From NCBI GenBank assembly GCA_963796675.1, contig CAWCMS010000020.1:558001-622000 (forward strand): a stretch of 64,000 bases of DNA, in the 5' to 3' direction. The position numbers and the translations under genes are program-made. This document shows, one piece after another, positions 47,289 to 55,897 of the stretch (positions are counted from its first letter, which is position 1; the number at the start of each line of letters is the position of its first letter). Below the pieces are notes generated by a model. It searched no databases, was not told the DNA's origin, and saw nothing but the letters and a program-made list of their open reading frames with translations. The DNA comes from CAWCDJ01 sp963796675. Lineage in GTDB: Bacteria; Acidobacteriota; Terriglobia; Bryobacterales; Bryobacteraceae.

Positions 47289-49055
47289 ATGCGGATCGGA
47301 AAACCCGGAGACGCGCGCATCGTAGTAACACTGGCAATCCTCGCGGCGATGCTGCCGCTGAACGCCGCCGATACCAAGGTCGACCGGAAGAAATCGGAAG
47401 CGGCCTACCGCCGTGGAGTAAGCGCCGACCAGGCGGGAAATCGCGGCGCCGCCATCGCATCCTACAGCGAAGCCATTGCGGCCGATGGATCGAACTCCTC
47501 CGCCCTGATCGCGCGCGGGCAGGATTATTTCGCCGCCGGAAACCAGGAGCGCGCCGCCGCCGATTTCGAGCAGGCCGTCCACGTCCAGCCCGGCGATCCC
47601 AACGGGTACGCCGCCCGCGGCCGCTTTTTCGCATTCGCCGGTAAGCCGGACGCGGCCATCCGCGACTACACCTCCGCCATCAACTTCAAGCTCGAACGGA
47701 CGGAGGTCTACACCGGGCGCGGCGAGGCGTACCTGACGCTCCGGCAATACGACAAGGCAATTGAAGATTTCACCGCGGCCATCAAGCTCCGCAACGACAA
47801 TCCCGAACCCTACAAAGGCCGCGGCATCGCCCGCGCCGCCCTGGGCAAGTTCCGCGACGCCATCGACGATTTCGACCTCTGCCTCAGCCGCAAGCCTGGC
47901 TATGAGGCGGCACTCGTCGAACGGTCCCTGGCCTATGCCGGCATCGAAGATTTCGAGCACTCGGCCGCCGATCTCGACGCCGCCATCAAGATCGACCCTT
48001 CCGACGTGCGCGCCCTGCGTGTCCGCGGCGCCGTACGCGAGCAACTGAACGACGATGAGGGAGCCATCGCCGATTACACGGCGGCTATGCGGCTCGACCC
48101 CAAGGACATCCGCATCTACCTCGCCCGCGCTTCCATCTATTCGCGTCACAACCAACTCGAGAAGGCCTTCGACGACCGCAACCGCGCCGTCGAGATCGAC
48201 CCCAAAAGCCCCGAAGCCTACATCGCGCGCGGCGGCTCCTATCACCTGATGGGGAGGCACGAGAAGGGTATCGCCGACCGCACCACCGCAATCAGCTTGA
48301 ATCCCAACCTGGCCATGGCCTGGTATGCGCGGGGAAGTGCGTACTATCTGCTCGGCCGTTACGACAGCGCGCTCGACGATCTGAAACGGGCGGTGAACCT
48401 CGAACCACACAATGCCGAGGCGGTCGAACTGATGAATAAGGCCGACGCCAAGGTTAAGGAAATCGTCGCCGGGGATATGGCGAAAGAGAAGCAGCCGGAC
48501 ACCGGAAGCGTCGTGCTGCCCACGCCTCCGTCTCCAAAGGAACCGTCGACAACGCCGAAGCCGGCGGAGCAGCCTGCTCCGGCGCCGCCCACTCCATCGC
48601 AGCCCCTGGCGCCTAAGCCGGGGCTGCCTTCCGTCTCGGCACCGCCGGTGCAAACTGCCGTGGTCCCGCAGCCCAGGCCCGAGGCGCCGCCGCCTCCGCC
48701 GGTGCATCCCGCGGCCCCAACCGCCTCCGCCAACGCTCACACTCCGACCGCCGCCGAACTGCATGCGCGCGGCCGGCAACTCCTCCAGGAGGGCAAGTTC
48801 CCGGAGGCCATCGAGCAGTTGAGCGCCGCGCTGAAACTGAACCCTGCCATGGCCTTGGCCCACAACGCCCGCGGTTACGCCTACTTCCGTCTCAAACAAC
48901 TGCCCGCGGCACTCGCCGATTTCGATGAGGCCATTCGCTTGAATCCCAAGTATGCGAACGCATACGTGAACCGTTCCGCCGCTCGCCGCGCCGCCGGCGA
49001 CAAAGCCGGCGCCGATGTAGACATGGCGCGCGCACACGAGCTGACCAAGAACTGA
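47289..49055 (+). CDS. Secreted TPR-repeat protein with proline-rich linker
   Basis: A 588-residue protein. A signal peptide (IVVTLAILAAMLPLNAADT) is followed by about ten tetratricopeptide repeats (about 35-400: YRRGVSADQAGNRGAAIASY; GRGEAYLTLRQYDKAIEDFT; GSAYYLLGRYDSALDDLKRA). A proline/alanine/threonine-rich linker (about 410-485) follows, then two more repeats (GRQLLQEGKFPEAIEQLSAA; AYFRLKQLPAALADFDEAIR). TPRs mediate protein binding; no enzyme domain is present. It is divergent from the B12 receptor and does not share its riboswitch. Confidence 0.85.
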   Translation: MRIGKPGDARIVVTLAILAAMLPLNAADTKVDRKKSEAAYRRGVSADQAGNRGAAIASYSEAIAADGSNSSALIARGQDYFAAGNQERAAADFEQAVHVQPGDPNGYAARGRFFAFAGKPDAAIRDYTSAINFKLERTEVYTGRGEAYLTLRQYDKAIEDFTAAIKLRNDNPEPYKGRGIARAALGKFRDAIDDFDLCLSRKPGYEAALVERSLAYAGIEDFEHSAADLDAAIKIDPSDVRALRVRGAVREQLNDDEGAIADYTAAMRLDPKDIRIYLARASIYSRHNQLEKAFDDRNRAVEIDPKSPEAYIARGGSYHLMGRHEKGIADRTTAISLNPNLAMAWYARGSAYYLLGRYDSALDDLKRAVNLEPHNAEAVELMNKADAKVKEIVAGDMAKEKQPDTGSVVLPTPPSPKEPSTTPKPAEQPAPAPPTPSQPLAPKPGLPSVSAPPVQTAVVPQPRPEAPPPPPVHPAAPTASANAHTPTAAELHARGRQLLQEGKFPEAIEQLSAALKLNPAMALAHNARGYAYFRLKQLPAALADFDEAIRLNPKYANAYVNRSAARRAAGDKAGADVDMARAHELTKN

Positions 49056-49107
49056 TCCGGTCCCGCAAAACCCTCGGTCGTGTAGAATGACTTCTAACGA
49101 GGGATGA

Positions 49108-50409
49108 ATGATCCAAGACAATAAGAACTCCGATCGGCGCGGGTTTTTGAAGACCGGCAGCGCGGCCATCGGCGCGGCCCTGACTGCGGGTTTCCCCGCC
49201 ATCATTTCCGCGCAGTCGGTGACCAATGCGATTAAGGTGGGCCTCGTCGGCTGCGGCGGCCGCGGCACGGGAGCCGCCTCTCAGGCGTTAACCGCCGACG
49301 ACTATGCGGAACTCACCGCGGTGGCCGATATCGACCAGGGTCAGATCGATCACTCCATGGAGTCGCTCAAGCGCATCTCCAAGATCGCGGACCGGGTGAA
49401 GGTGGAAAAAGCGGGGCAGCATGTCGGCCTCGACGCTTATCAGAAAGTAATCAACAGCGGCGTGGACGTGGTTCTGCTCGCCACGCCTCCGGGCTTCCGC
49501 CCATATCACCTCGCCGCCGTTGTGGCGGCCAACAAACACATCTTCTGCGAGAAGCCGTGCTCCACCGACGCACCCGGCGTACGCCTCGTGCTCGAGACCG
49601 CCGAAAAGGCGAAGCAGAAGAACCTCTCGCTGGTCGCGGGCTTCTGCTGGCGCTACAACAACATGATCCAGGAAACGTTCCAGCAGATGGAGAATGGAGC
49701 CATCGGCCGGCTCGTTGCCTACTACGCCACCTACTACACCAGCCCGGTGAAGCCGATGCCGCCCGCGAGCGCGCGCCCCGCCGGCATGAGCGACGTCGAG
49801 TGGCAGATCCGCAACTGGTATAACTTCGTGTGGCTCTGCGGCGATAGCATTGTCGAGCAGGCCGTCCACAGCGTCGACAAGATCGCCTGGGCCATGCACG
49901 ACGAACCGCCCACGAGCTGCGTCGGCGTCGGCGGCCGTGTCATCCCGGCCGAAGGCGGCAACATCTACGACCACTTCGAGGTCAACTACATCTACCCGAA
50001 CGGAGTCCGCGCCTTTCTCGCCAACCGCCAGATCGTCGGCTGCTACAACGAGAATTCGGACTACATCATGGGCACCGACGGTGTCTGCACCATCGGCCGC
50101 GGCCCGCACCCGCGCATCGAAGGCAAGACCAACTGGACCTTCACCGGCCAGCAGTACAACATGTACCAGCGCGAGCACGACCTGCTCTTCGCCTCCATCC
50201 GCAAGGGCCAGCCGATGAATGACGGCAAGCGTCTCGCCACCACCACCATGCTCGCGATCATGGGACGCATGGCCGCCTACACCGGCCAGCAGATCACCTG
50301 GGACCAGGCGCTCAACTCGCAGGAAAAGCTGTTCCCGGATCCGCTCGATTGGAATGGCAGCCTGCCCGTGGCGCCGCGCGCCGAGCCCGGAATCACCAAG
50401 GTGGTTTAA
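49108..50409 (+). CDS. Tat-exported Gfo/Idh/MocA-family oxidoreductase
   Basis: A 433-residue NAD(P)-dependent oxidoreductase with a twin-arginine signal (SDRRGFLKTGSAAIGAALTA). The Rossmann motif is IKVGLVGCGGRGTGAASQAL. The catalytic EKP motif reads HIFCEKPCSTDAPGVR, and the family's lysine/histidine region SIVEQAVHSVDKIAWAMHDE follows. Substrates are typically sugars or inositols. The SUMF1-like gene starts 4 bases after its stop, and ApbE overlaps that, so the three form an operon for secreted proteins. Specificity is unknown. Confidence 0.9.
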   Translation: MIQDNKNSDRRGFLKTGSAAIGAALTAGFPAIISAQSVTNAIKVGLVGCGGRGTGAASQALTADDYAELTAVADIDQGQIDHSMESLKRISKIADRVKVEKAGQHVGLDAYQKVINSGVDVVLLATPPGFRPYHLAAVVAANKHIFCEKPCSTDAPGVRLVLETAEKAKQKNLSLVAGFCWRYNNMIQETFQQMENGAIGRLVAYYATYYTSPVKPMPPASARPAGMSDVEWQIRNWYNFVWLCGDSIVEQAVHSVDKIAWAMHDEPPTSCVGVGGRVIPAEGGNIYDHFEVNYIYPNGVRAFLANRQIVGCYNENSDYIMGTDGVCTIGRGPHPRIEGKTNWTFTGQQYNMYQREHDLLFASIRKGQPMNDGKRLATTTMLAIMGRMAAYTGQQITWDQALNSQEKLFPDPLDWNGSLPVAPRAEPGITKVV

Positions 50410-50413
50410 CACG

Positions 50414-51430
50414 ATGAAGTCCATCCGGCGAGCGGCGTTGGCCGCTTTCCTGGTCGCGGCGGGAGCCTCCGCCCAAACCGGCGAGCGCGCCAACGTCGAT
50501 CGCATCTATCAGCGCATCCGCGCCAACGCGGCGCGCAAGCAGGGTCCGGCCTCGGTCACCATTCCCGGCACTACCGTCTCCTATGACATCGCCCCTGTCC
50601 CCGCGGGCGATTTCGAAATGGGCTCGCCTGCCTCCGATCCGCATCGCAAGAAGGACGAGCAGCCGCAGCACAAAGTCCACGTCGATGCCTTCTGGATGCA
50701 GGCCCACGAGGTCACCTGGGACGAGTATCGCCTTTTCATGTTTGAGACCCAGGGCGGAGACGCGTCGCACAAAGACGCCCTGGTGGATGGCGTGAGCCGT
50801 CCGACCCGCCCGTATGTCGAGATGAGCTTCGGCATGGGCATCAACGGCTACCCGGCCATCAGCATGACGCAGCATGCCGCGAACAAGTACGCGGAGTGGC
50901 TCAGCGCCAAGACCGGTGAATTCTACCGCCTGCCGACCGAAGCCGAATGGGAGTACGCCTGCCGCGCCGGCACCACTACCGCCTACTCGTTCGGCGACGA
51001 CCCCGCCAAGCTCGGCGATTACGCCTGGTATTCCGCCAACAGCCAGGGCAAGTATCAGAAGGTCGCAACCCGCAAGCCCAACCCCTGGGGGCTCTACGAC
51101 ATGATGGGCAACGTCATGGAGTGGACGCTCGATCAATACGAGCCCTACCAGGCGGGCGCCGCTTCAGACCCCTGGGTGAAGGCCACCAAGCCTTATCCGC
51201 ATGCGGTCCGCGGAGGCTCCTGGAACGACGATGCCCCCATGCTTCGCTGCGCCGCCCGCGTCGCCTCCACCCCCGACTGGAAGCAGCAGGACCCGCAGCT
51301 TCCCAAGAGCATCTGGTACGAGACCGACGCCCAATGGCTGGGCTTCCGGCTGGTGCGTCCCGCCAGGATTCCGAGCGCCGAAGAGATGTTCCGCTACTGG
51401 AACAACGGCGTGGAACGGGATGAGCAGTAG
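50414..51430 (+). CDS. Secreted SUMF1/FGE-like protein, catalytic cysteine pair incomplete
   Basis: A 338-residue protein with a signal peptide (RRAALAAFLVAAGASA) and an FGE-sulfatase domain (about 55-325): PVPAGDFEMGSPASD, HKVHVDAFWMQAHEVTWDEY, YRLPTEAEWEYACRAGTTTA, LYDMMGNVMEWTLDQY, AVRGGSWNDDAPMLRCAARV. Formylglycine-generating enzymes use two cysteines five residues apart in the last block. Here RCAAR keeps only the second, with alanine at the other position. It may therefore be a binding or non-canonical member rather than a sulfatase activator. It lies between a Gfo/Idh/MocA gene and apbE and overlaps apbE by 11 bases. Confidence 0.82.
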   Translation: MKSIRRAALAAFLVAAGASAQTGERANVDRIYQRIRANAARKQGPASVTIPGTTVSYDIAPVPAGDFEMGSPASDPHRKKDEQPQHKVHVDAFWMQAHEVTWDEYRLFMFETQGGDASHKDALVDGVSRPTRPYVEMSFGMGINGYPAISMTQHAANKYAEWLSAKTGEFYRLPTEAEWEYACRAGTTTAYSFGDDPAKLGDYAWYSANSQGKYQKVATRKPNPWGLYDMMGNVMEWTLDQYEPYQAGAASDPWVKATKPYPHAVRGGSWNDDAPMLRCAARVASTPDWKQQDPQLPKSIWYETDAQWLGFRLVRPARIPSAEEMFRYWNNGVERDEQ

Positions 51431-52400
51431 CCGTTCAGTCATCGTCCTCGCGCTCCTCGCCTGCGCCCACGCGGCCGATCGCAAACCCTTCGAAGCCGTG
51501 GAAGCCCACATGGGGACGCTGGTCCGCATCAAGCTCTACGCCGGGAGCCCCGCGGAGGCGCAATCCGCCTTCCGCACCGCCTTCGATCGCGTCGCCGAAC
51601 TCGACCAGGCGCTCTCCGACTACAAGCCCGATAGCGAATTGAACCGGATCTGCCGCACCGCCGTCGGACGCCCAGTGCCTGCAAGCCGCGACCTGCTCGT
51701 AGTACTCGACGCGTCCCAGCGCCTCGCCGCCGAATCCGGCGGAGCTTTCGACGTCACCCTAGGCCCCGTCATTCGACTCTGGCGCGAGGCGCGGCACGAT
51801 GGCCGCGTTCCCTCCGCCGAAGCGCTGAAGGCCGCTGCCACGCGCACCGGATTCCGCAAACTGCACGTCGATCTCGCGGCCGGCACCGTGATGCTCGATC
51901 AGCCCGGCATGCAGCTCGATCTCGGAGGCATCGCTAAAGGCTACGCTGCCGACGCCGCGCTCGAAGTCCTATCCCGCCTCGGAATCCACAGCGCCCTGGT
52001 AGCTGTCTCCGGCGACCTCGCGCTCGGCGACCCGCCGCCGGGAGAATCCGGCTGGAAGATCGGCCTCGATGACAACGCGTCCGAAGGCACCGATTTCACC
52101 CGCGTCCTGCACCTCAGCCACGCCGCGGTTTCCACTTCCGGCAATGAACAGCAGCACCTCGATGCCGGCGGCAAGCGCTACTCCCACATCATCGACCCAG
52201 CCAACGATATGGGCCTGACCCGCCCCATCACCGTGACCGTCGTAGCCCCTGCCGGCCTCTCCGCCGACCCACTCGCCACCGCCGTCAGCATCCTCGGCCC
52301 CGAGCGCGGCCTGTCCCTGCTGCAGCACTATCCAGGCGCCTCCGCGCTGATCGTGGATGGCTCCCGCGTCGTCGAATCCCCCAACTGGCCGCGCCGCTAG
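51420..52400 (+). CDS. apbE: FAD:protein FMN transferase
   Basis: A 326-residue ApbE-type protein that flavinylates threonine in target proteins. The N-terminus is a signal peptide (SRSVIVLALLACAHAADRK). Motifs follow: AHMGTLVRIKLYAG, GGAFDVTLGPVIRLWREA, LDLGGIAKGYAADAAL, YSHIIDPANDMGL, and SADPLATAVSILG. It overlaps the SUMF1-like gene by 11 bases and ends converging on the DUF1080 gene. No obvious flavinylation target (Rnf/Nqr or FMN-bind protein) is in the window, so its substrate lies elsewhere. Confidence 0.92.
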   Translation: MSSSRSVIVLALLACAHAADRKPFEAVEAHMGTLVRIKLYAGSPAEAQSAFRTAFDRVAELDQALSDYKPDSELNRICRTAVGRPVPASRDLLVVLDASQRLAAESGGAFDVTLGPVIRLWREARHDGRVPSAEALKAAATRTGFRKLHVDLAAGTVMLDQPGMQLDLGGIAKGYAADAALEVLSRLGIHSALVAVSGDLALGDPPPGESGWKIGLDDNASEGTDFTRVLHLSHAAVSTSGNEQQHLDAGGKRYSHIIDPANDMGLTRPITVTVVAPAGLSADPLATAVSILGPERGLSLLQHYPGASALIVDGSRVVESPNWPRR

Positions 52401-53530
52401 ATCCCCCGCACCTGCATATGCTTGTACTCGGTCCAGCGGCCCGCGTCGTGCGCCTGCAGCTCGATCGGACCCTCGTCCAGATTGTCGAGTTGGTCGTACT
52501 CTAGGACCGTTTCTCCGTTGATCCGCACCAGGCAGTTCCGGTTTTTCACACGGAGCTGGAATAACCACCACTTCTCCGCCTCGATCCGCGGATAGGCCGC
52601 CCGCCGGATCGTGTAGAGCGACCCCGTCGGGTAGTGCGCCCCCTCCACGTCGTGCAGCTGGATTTCATAATGCCGGCCCGCATTCCCGCGACCCTCTGTG
52701 CGGAACATTACCCCGCCGTTGTGATGCCGAGCATGCCGCACGTACGTCTGGAACTCGAAGTCGCGAAACTTTTCGTTCGTCGCGAAGTGTCCCAGCCCGT
52801 CGCTATAGAGCACGCCGCCAACCGCCTGGAAACCCGGCTTGCCCTGCGAGACGTGCCATTTCGCGAAGTCGTCCCGCCCTTCGTAAAGCGATGTCCATGC
52901 CACGCCCGCGGGCAGTTCTTTCACCCGCAGATTCCGAAAGCGGATCGGATACGAGAGCGATTGCAGCCCCAGATAGCCCTTGCGCAGCCTCTGGCGCAGC
53001 TCCGGCACCGACTCCACGTCCAGATCGTGGATCGCCTCGCCATTGGTCCACACGCGCAGCCGCGGCCATTCCATCAGGATGCGAAAATCGTTCCACTCAC
53101 CCTGGTTCCGCACATTCACTTTGGAAGGCGCCACCACCGGAAAGATCGCGCCCATCGATTCCGGACGCGGCTTTTCGTCGACCTGGTGAAAAAGGTGGAT
53201 CTCCATGCCGCACCACATTGGCCGGCCGTGTTCCGGAGCGTGTAAGTAGATCCCCGAATCGGTCCAACCCTTCACAAAGAACTCGCCGCGGAAATCGAAA
53301 TTCTCATACTCCCTATGGGAGCGCAGCCACGCCGGATAGCCGGCGCTCGGGTGCACCGCAATCGCCCCGTCGTCCACATAGAACGCGGTCTCCGGACCCT
53401 CCTCCACCCTCCATCCGTCGAGCGACCGCCCGTCGAACAGCGCGGTGAATCCCGCTTCGTCCCCGGCCTGCGGAGCCGCACAAAGAACCGGCGAAGCCGC
53501 GGCCATGCTAAGAAAATCTCTTCGTTTCAT
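52397..53530 (-). CDS. Tat-exported protein with two DUF1080 domains
   Basis: A 377-residue protein with a twin-arginine signal (MKRRDFLSMAAASPVLCAA) and two DUF1080 (3-keto-disaccharide hydrolase-like) beta-sandwich domains. The first (about 27-200) has FTALFDGRSLDGWRVEEG, FDFRGEFFVKGWTDSGIYLH and GEWNDFRILMEW; the second (about 210-375) has WTSLYEGRDDFAKWHVSQGK and HNGGVMFRTEGRGNAGRHYE. Such proteins in this phylum are thought to bind or cleave carbohydrates. No neighbour fixes the substrate. Confidence 0.87.
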   Translation of the reverse strand: MKRRDFLSMAAASPVLCAAPQAGDEAGFTALFDGRSLDGWRVEEGPETAFYVDDGAIAVHPSAGYPAWLRSHREYENFDFRGEFFVKGWTDSGIYLHAPEHGRPMWCGMEIHLFHQVDEKPRPESMGAIFPVVAPSKVNVRNQGEWNDFRILMEWPRLRVWTNGEAIHDLDVESVPELRQRLRKGYLGLQSLSYPIRFRNLRVKELPAGVAWTSLYEGRDDFAKWHVSQGKPGFQAVGGVLYSDGLGHFATNEKFRDFEFQTYVRHARHHNGGVMFRTEGRGNAGRHYEIQLHDVEGAHYPTGSLYTIRRAAYPRIEAEKWWLFQLRVKNRNCLVRINGETVLEYDQLDNLDEGPIELQAHDAGRWTEYKHMQVRGI

Positions 53531-53567
53531 CCCAGATGATTTTACCCTTGCGCGCTACCATGGAGTC

Positions 53568-54332
53568 GTGTCCAGCCAGCACGCCGGTCCCGGACCTTCC
53601 GCTCCTGCTGTTCCGGAGCCTTCTCTCGCCGAACGCGCCCGCACCCTGGTCTCGCAGGCCCGCATCGGCAGCCTCTCCACACATTCGCGCAAGTTCTCCG
53701 GCTTTCCCTTCGGCTCGCTGATGCCTTACGCCGCCGACGCGCTCGGCCGCCCCGTGATGTTCATCAGCAGCATGGCAATGCACACTCAGAATCTGATGGA
53801 GGACCCGCGTACCAGCCTCTTCATCGCTGACCCCGACGCCGCGGGCGACCCTCTCGGCGCCGCCCGCGTCACCCTGATCGGCACCGCCGCAGATGCGCCC
53901 GCCGAAGAAGTCAGCGAGCTCTATCTCACGCGCTACGAGAGCGCCCGCCAGTGGCAGGACTTCAGCGACTTCGCCTATTACCGCATCGACGTCTCGGGCA
54001 TTTACTATGTGGGAGGCTTTGGCGTGATGGGCTGGATCTCGGCCCGCGAATATGCCGAAGCGCGGCCCGACCCTCTGGCCGAATCCGCCGCGGACATTAT
54101 CCGCCACATGAATGAGGACCACGCCGAGGTCCTGCGCCTGATTGCTAACCGCTTTGCCGGCGAAGAGCCGGATCGTGCCGCGATGACCGCCATCGACCGG
54201 CTCGGCTTCCAGTTGCGTCTCCACTCGGGCGACCGTGTTCACGGCTGCCGCGTCGCCTTCCCGCGCGAAGTCGCAACCCCGGAGGAAGCCCGCCTCCTGC
54301 TCATCGAGATGGCGCGCCAGGCCCGTGCCTGA
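53568..54332 (+). CDS. HugZ-like pyridoxamine-oxidase-fold protein with DUF2470 domain
   Basis: A 254-residue split-barrel protein. The N-terminal FMN-binding-like domain (about 20-160) has ARIGSLSTHSRKFSGFPFGS, FISSMAMHTQNLMEDPRTSL and TLIGTAADAPAEEVSELYLT. The C-terminal domain (about 175-250) has ADIIRHMNEDHAEVLRLIAN, typical of DUF2470, and GDRVHGCRVAFPREVATPEE. HugZ-type members oxidise haem; others bind flavin. The start is taken as GTG at 53568; an ATG further up would overlap the DUF1080 gene. Function here is not fixed by neighbours. Confidence 0.8.
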   Translation: MSSQHAGPGPSAPAVPEPSLAERARTLVSQARIGSLSTHSRKFSGFPFGSLMPYAADALGRPVMFISSMAMHTQNLMEDPRTSLFIADPDAAGDPLGAARVTLIGTAADAPAEEVSELYLTRYESARQWQDFSDFAYYRIDVSGIYYVGGFGVMGWISAREYAEARPDPLAESAADIIRHMNEDHAEVLRLIANRFAGEEPDRAAMTAIDRLGFQLRLHSGDRVHGCRVAFPREVATPEEARLLLIEMARQARA

Positions 54333-55250
54333 CTACTTGTGTCCCTTGGCGATATCCCGGTGGTTGATCTTCGCGGTGTAGCCCGCCTCGGTCAGATTCT
54401 TCCGGATCTGCTCCGCCATCATCACCGACCGGTGCTGGCCGCCTGTGCACCCGAAGGCAATCGTCAGGTAACTCTTGCCCTCCCGGATGTAATGCGGGAG
54501 TAAGTAGACCAATAAGTCCGATATCTTACCGATAAACTCCACGGTCTGCGGGAAAGACCGGATGTACTTCGCTACCGCCGGATTCCTGCCGGTCTTATGT
54601 TTGAAGCGCGGGATGTAATTCGGGTTTGGCAGGAATCTTACGTCGAACACCAGGTCGCTATCCGGCGGAACCCCGTGCCGGTAACCGAAGCTGGTGACGT
54701 AAATCATGATCTTCGCTTCTTCCCCCTGCCCGCGGAACCGCTCGCCCATAAACTCGCGCAGTTCGTGGACCGTGAACTTCGAGGTGTTGATGATCAGGTC
54801 CGCCATCGAGCGGATGGGCGCCAGTTTGGCCCGCTCGGAGCGGATGCTCTTGAAGATGGAGCGATCCGTGCCGAGCGGATGGGGACGCCGGGTTTCACTG
54901 AAGCGGCGGGCGATTACTTCTTCGTCCGCCTCCAGAAAAATCAGTTGTGCGTTTACGGACTCCTGAATCCTTCCGTAGATCTCCGGGAAGTGTTTTAGCC
55001 CTTCGCCTTCGCGAACGTCCACCACCAGGGCGGCGGCCGGGATGCTCGGATTATCGCGAGTCAATTCCGCCAGCTTTGGAATCAGCTCGACGGGAAGGTT
55101 ATCGATGGCGTAGTAGCCGAGATCTTCCAGATCCTTGAGCACACTACCCTTCCCGGAGCCGCTCAAACCGGTGATCACGACCACTTCCGGCTTGCCGGGA
55201 GCCGGCTTTCCGAGAGCCGGCTTGGCGGGCGGCGGAGGCTGTTTTTTCAT
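54333..55250 (-). CDS. rapZ: RapZ-like RNase adapter/nucleotide-binding protein
   Basis: A 305-residue P-loop protein of the RapZ/YvcJ family. Walker A is VVITGLSGSGKGSVLKDLED, then YYAIDNLPVELIPKLAEL, and the C-terminal IAFGCTGGQHRSVMMAEQI is the family signature. In E. coli RapZ guides RNase E to GlmZ and senses glucosamine-6-phosphate; other members have only been shown to bind nucleotides. It has a proline-rich N-terminal extension (about 20 residues). It follows hpf by 9 bases and is in the rpoN cluster, a common order. Confidence 0.93.
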   Translation of the reverse strand: MKKQPPPPAKPALGKPAPGKPEVVVITGLSGSGKGSVLKDLEDLGYYAIDNLPVELIPKLAELTRDNPSIPAAALVVDVREGEGLKHFPEIYGRIQESVNAQLIFLEADEEVIARRFSETRRPHPLGTDRSIFKSIRSERAKLAPIRSMADLIINTSKFTVHELREFMGERFRGQGEEAKIMIYVTSFGYRHGVPPDSDLVFDVRFLPNPNYIPRFKHKTGRNPAVAKYIRSFPQTVEFIGKISDLLVYLLPHYIREGKSYLTIAFGCTGGQHRSVMMAEQIRKNLTEAGYTAKINHRDIAKGHK

Positions 55251-55259
55251 TCGGAGCTG

Positions 55260-55802
55260 CTACGCCTCGATCAGGTCGAAGTTGCCGTCGCGGCGCCGCA
55301 CCAGCACGGCGGTCCGCTCGGTCTCCGCGTCGCGATACACCAGATAATCGCGGTCTTTTTCCATCTGGAGCAGTGCCTCGTCGAGAGTCATCGGCTTCCG
55401 CTTCTGATGGTGATTGATCCGGAATACCCGCCCTTCGGTCTCGGCTTCCGCCTGCGGCGCGGAGGCCGCTTCGGTCTCCACCTCCGGAGCCTCCTTGTGA
55501 GGCGTGCGTTTGGTGTCGCGCCACTTGGTGCGGGCCTTCACGACCTGCTTTTCGAGTTTCTCGGCGGCGCCAGTGATGGCGTTGAAGAGATCGGCGTCCG
55601 CGCCTACCCCGATCAGTTGATGGTCGTAATAGTTGATGGTGGCTTCCGCGCGATGCAGATGCCGTTCGAGCGAAAGAATCACGCGAGTTTCCACTTCGCG
55701 CCGCCCGTCCAGAAACTTACCGATTTTCCCGAAGCGCGCTTCAAGTTTCTTCAGTTGGGCTGGCGCCAGTTCAACCTGTCTGCCGGTGTACGTGATCTTC
55801 AT
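55260..55802 (-). CDS. hpf: Long ribosome hibernation promoting factor
   Basis: A 180-residue protein that dimerises ribosomes into inactive 100S particles. The N-terminal S30AE domain (about 1-105: MKITYTGRQVELAPAQLKKL; ILSLERHLHRAEATINYYDH) is followed by a linker and the C-terminal dimerisation domain RVFRINHHQKRKPMTLDEAL with RDYLVYRDAETERTAVLVRR, the form found in bacteria with a single long HPF. It lies 95 bases after rpoN and 9 before rapZ, the conserved rpoN-hpf-rapZ order. Confidence 0.94.
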   Translation of the reverse strand: MKITYTGRQVELAPAQLKKLEARFGKIGKFLDGRREVETRVILSLERHLHRAEATINYYDHQLIGVGADADLFNAITGAAEKLEKQVVKARTKWRDTKRTPHKEAPEVETEAASAPQAEAETEGRVFRINHHQKRKPMTLDEALLQMEKDRDYLVYRDAETERTAVLVRRRDGNFDLIEA

Positions 55803-55897
55803 GGGTTCTCCCTTCCGGCCCCGGAGGGCCGAAAATCACCCCTCTTTTGTTATAACCCGGTTTGCCGCCCGGCAGACGGCATTTGGAACGGATCGCT

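Noticed and set aside
47253..49268. Open frame of 671 codons on the minus strand opposite the TPR protein
   Set aside because: Glycine/valine-rich shadow of the TPR repeats with no ribosome site; it also runs across two clear plus-strand genes.
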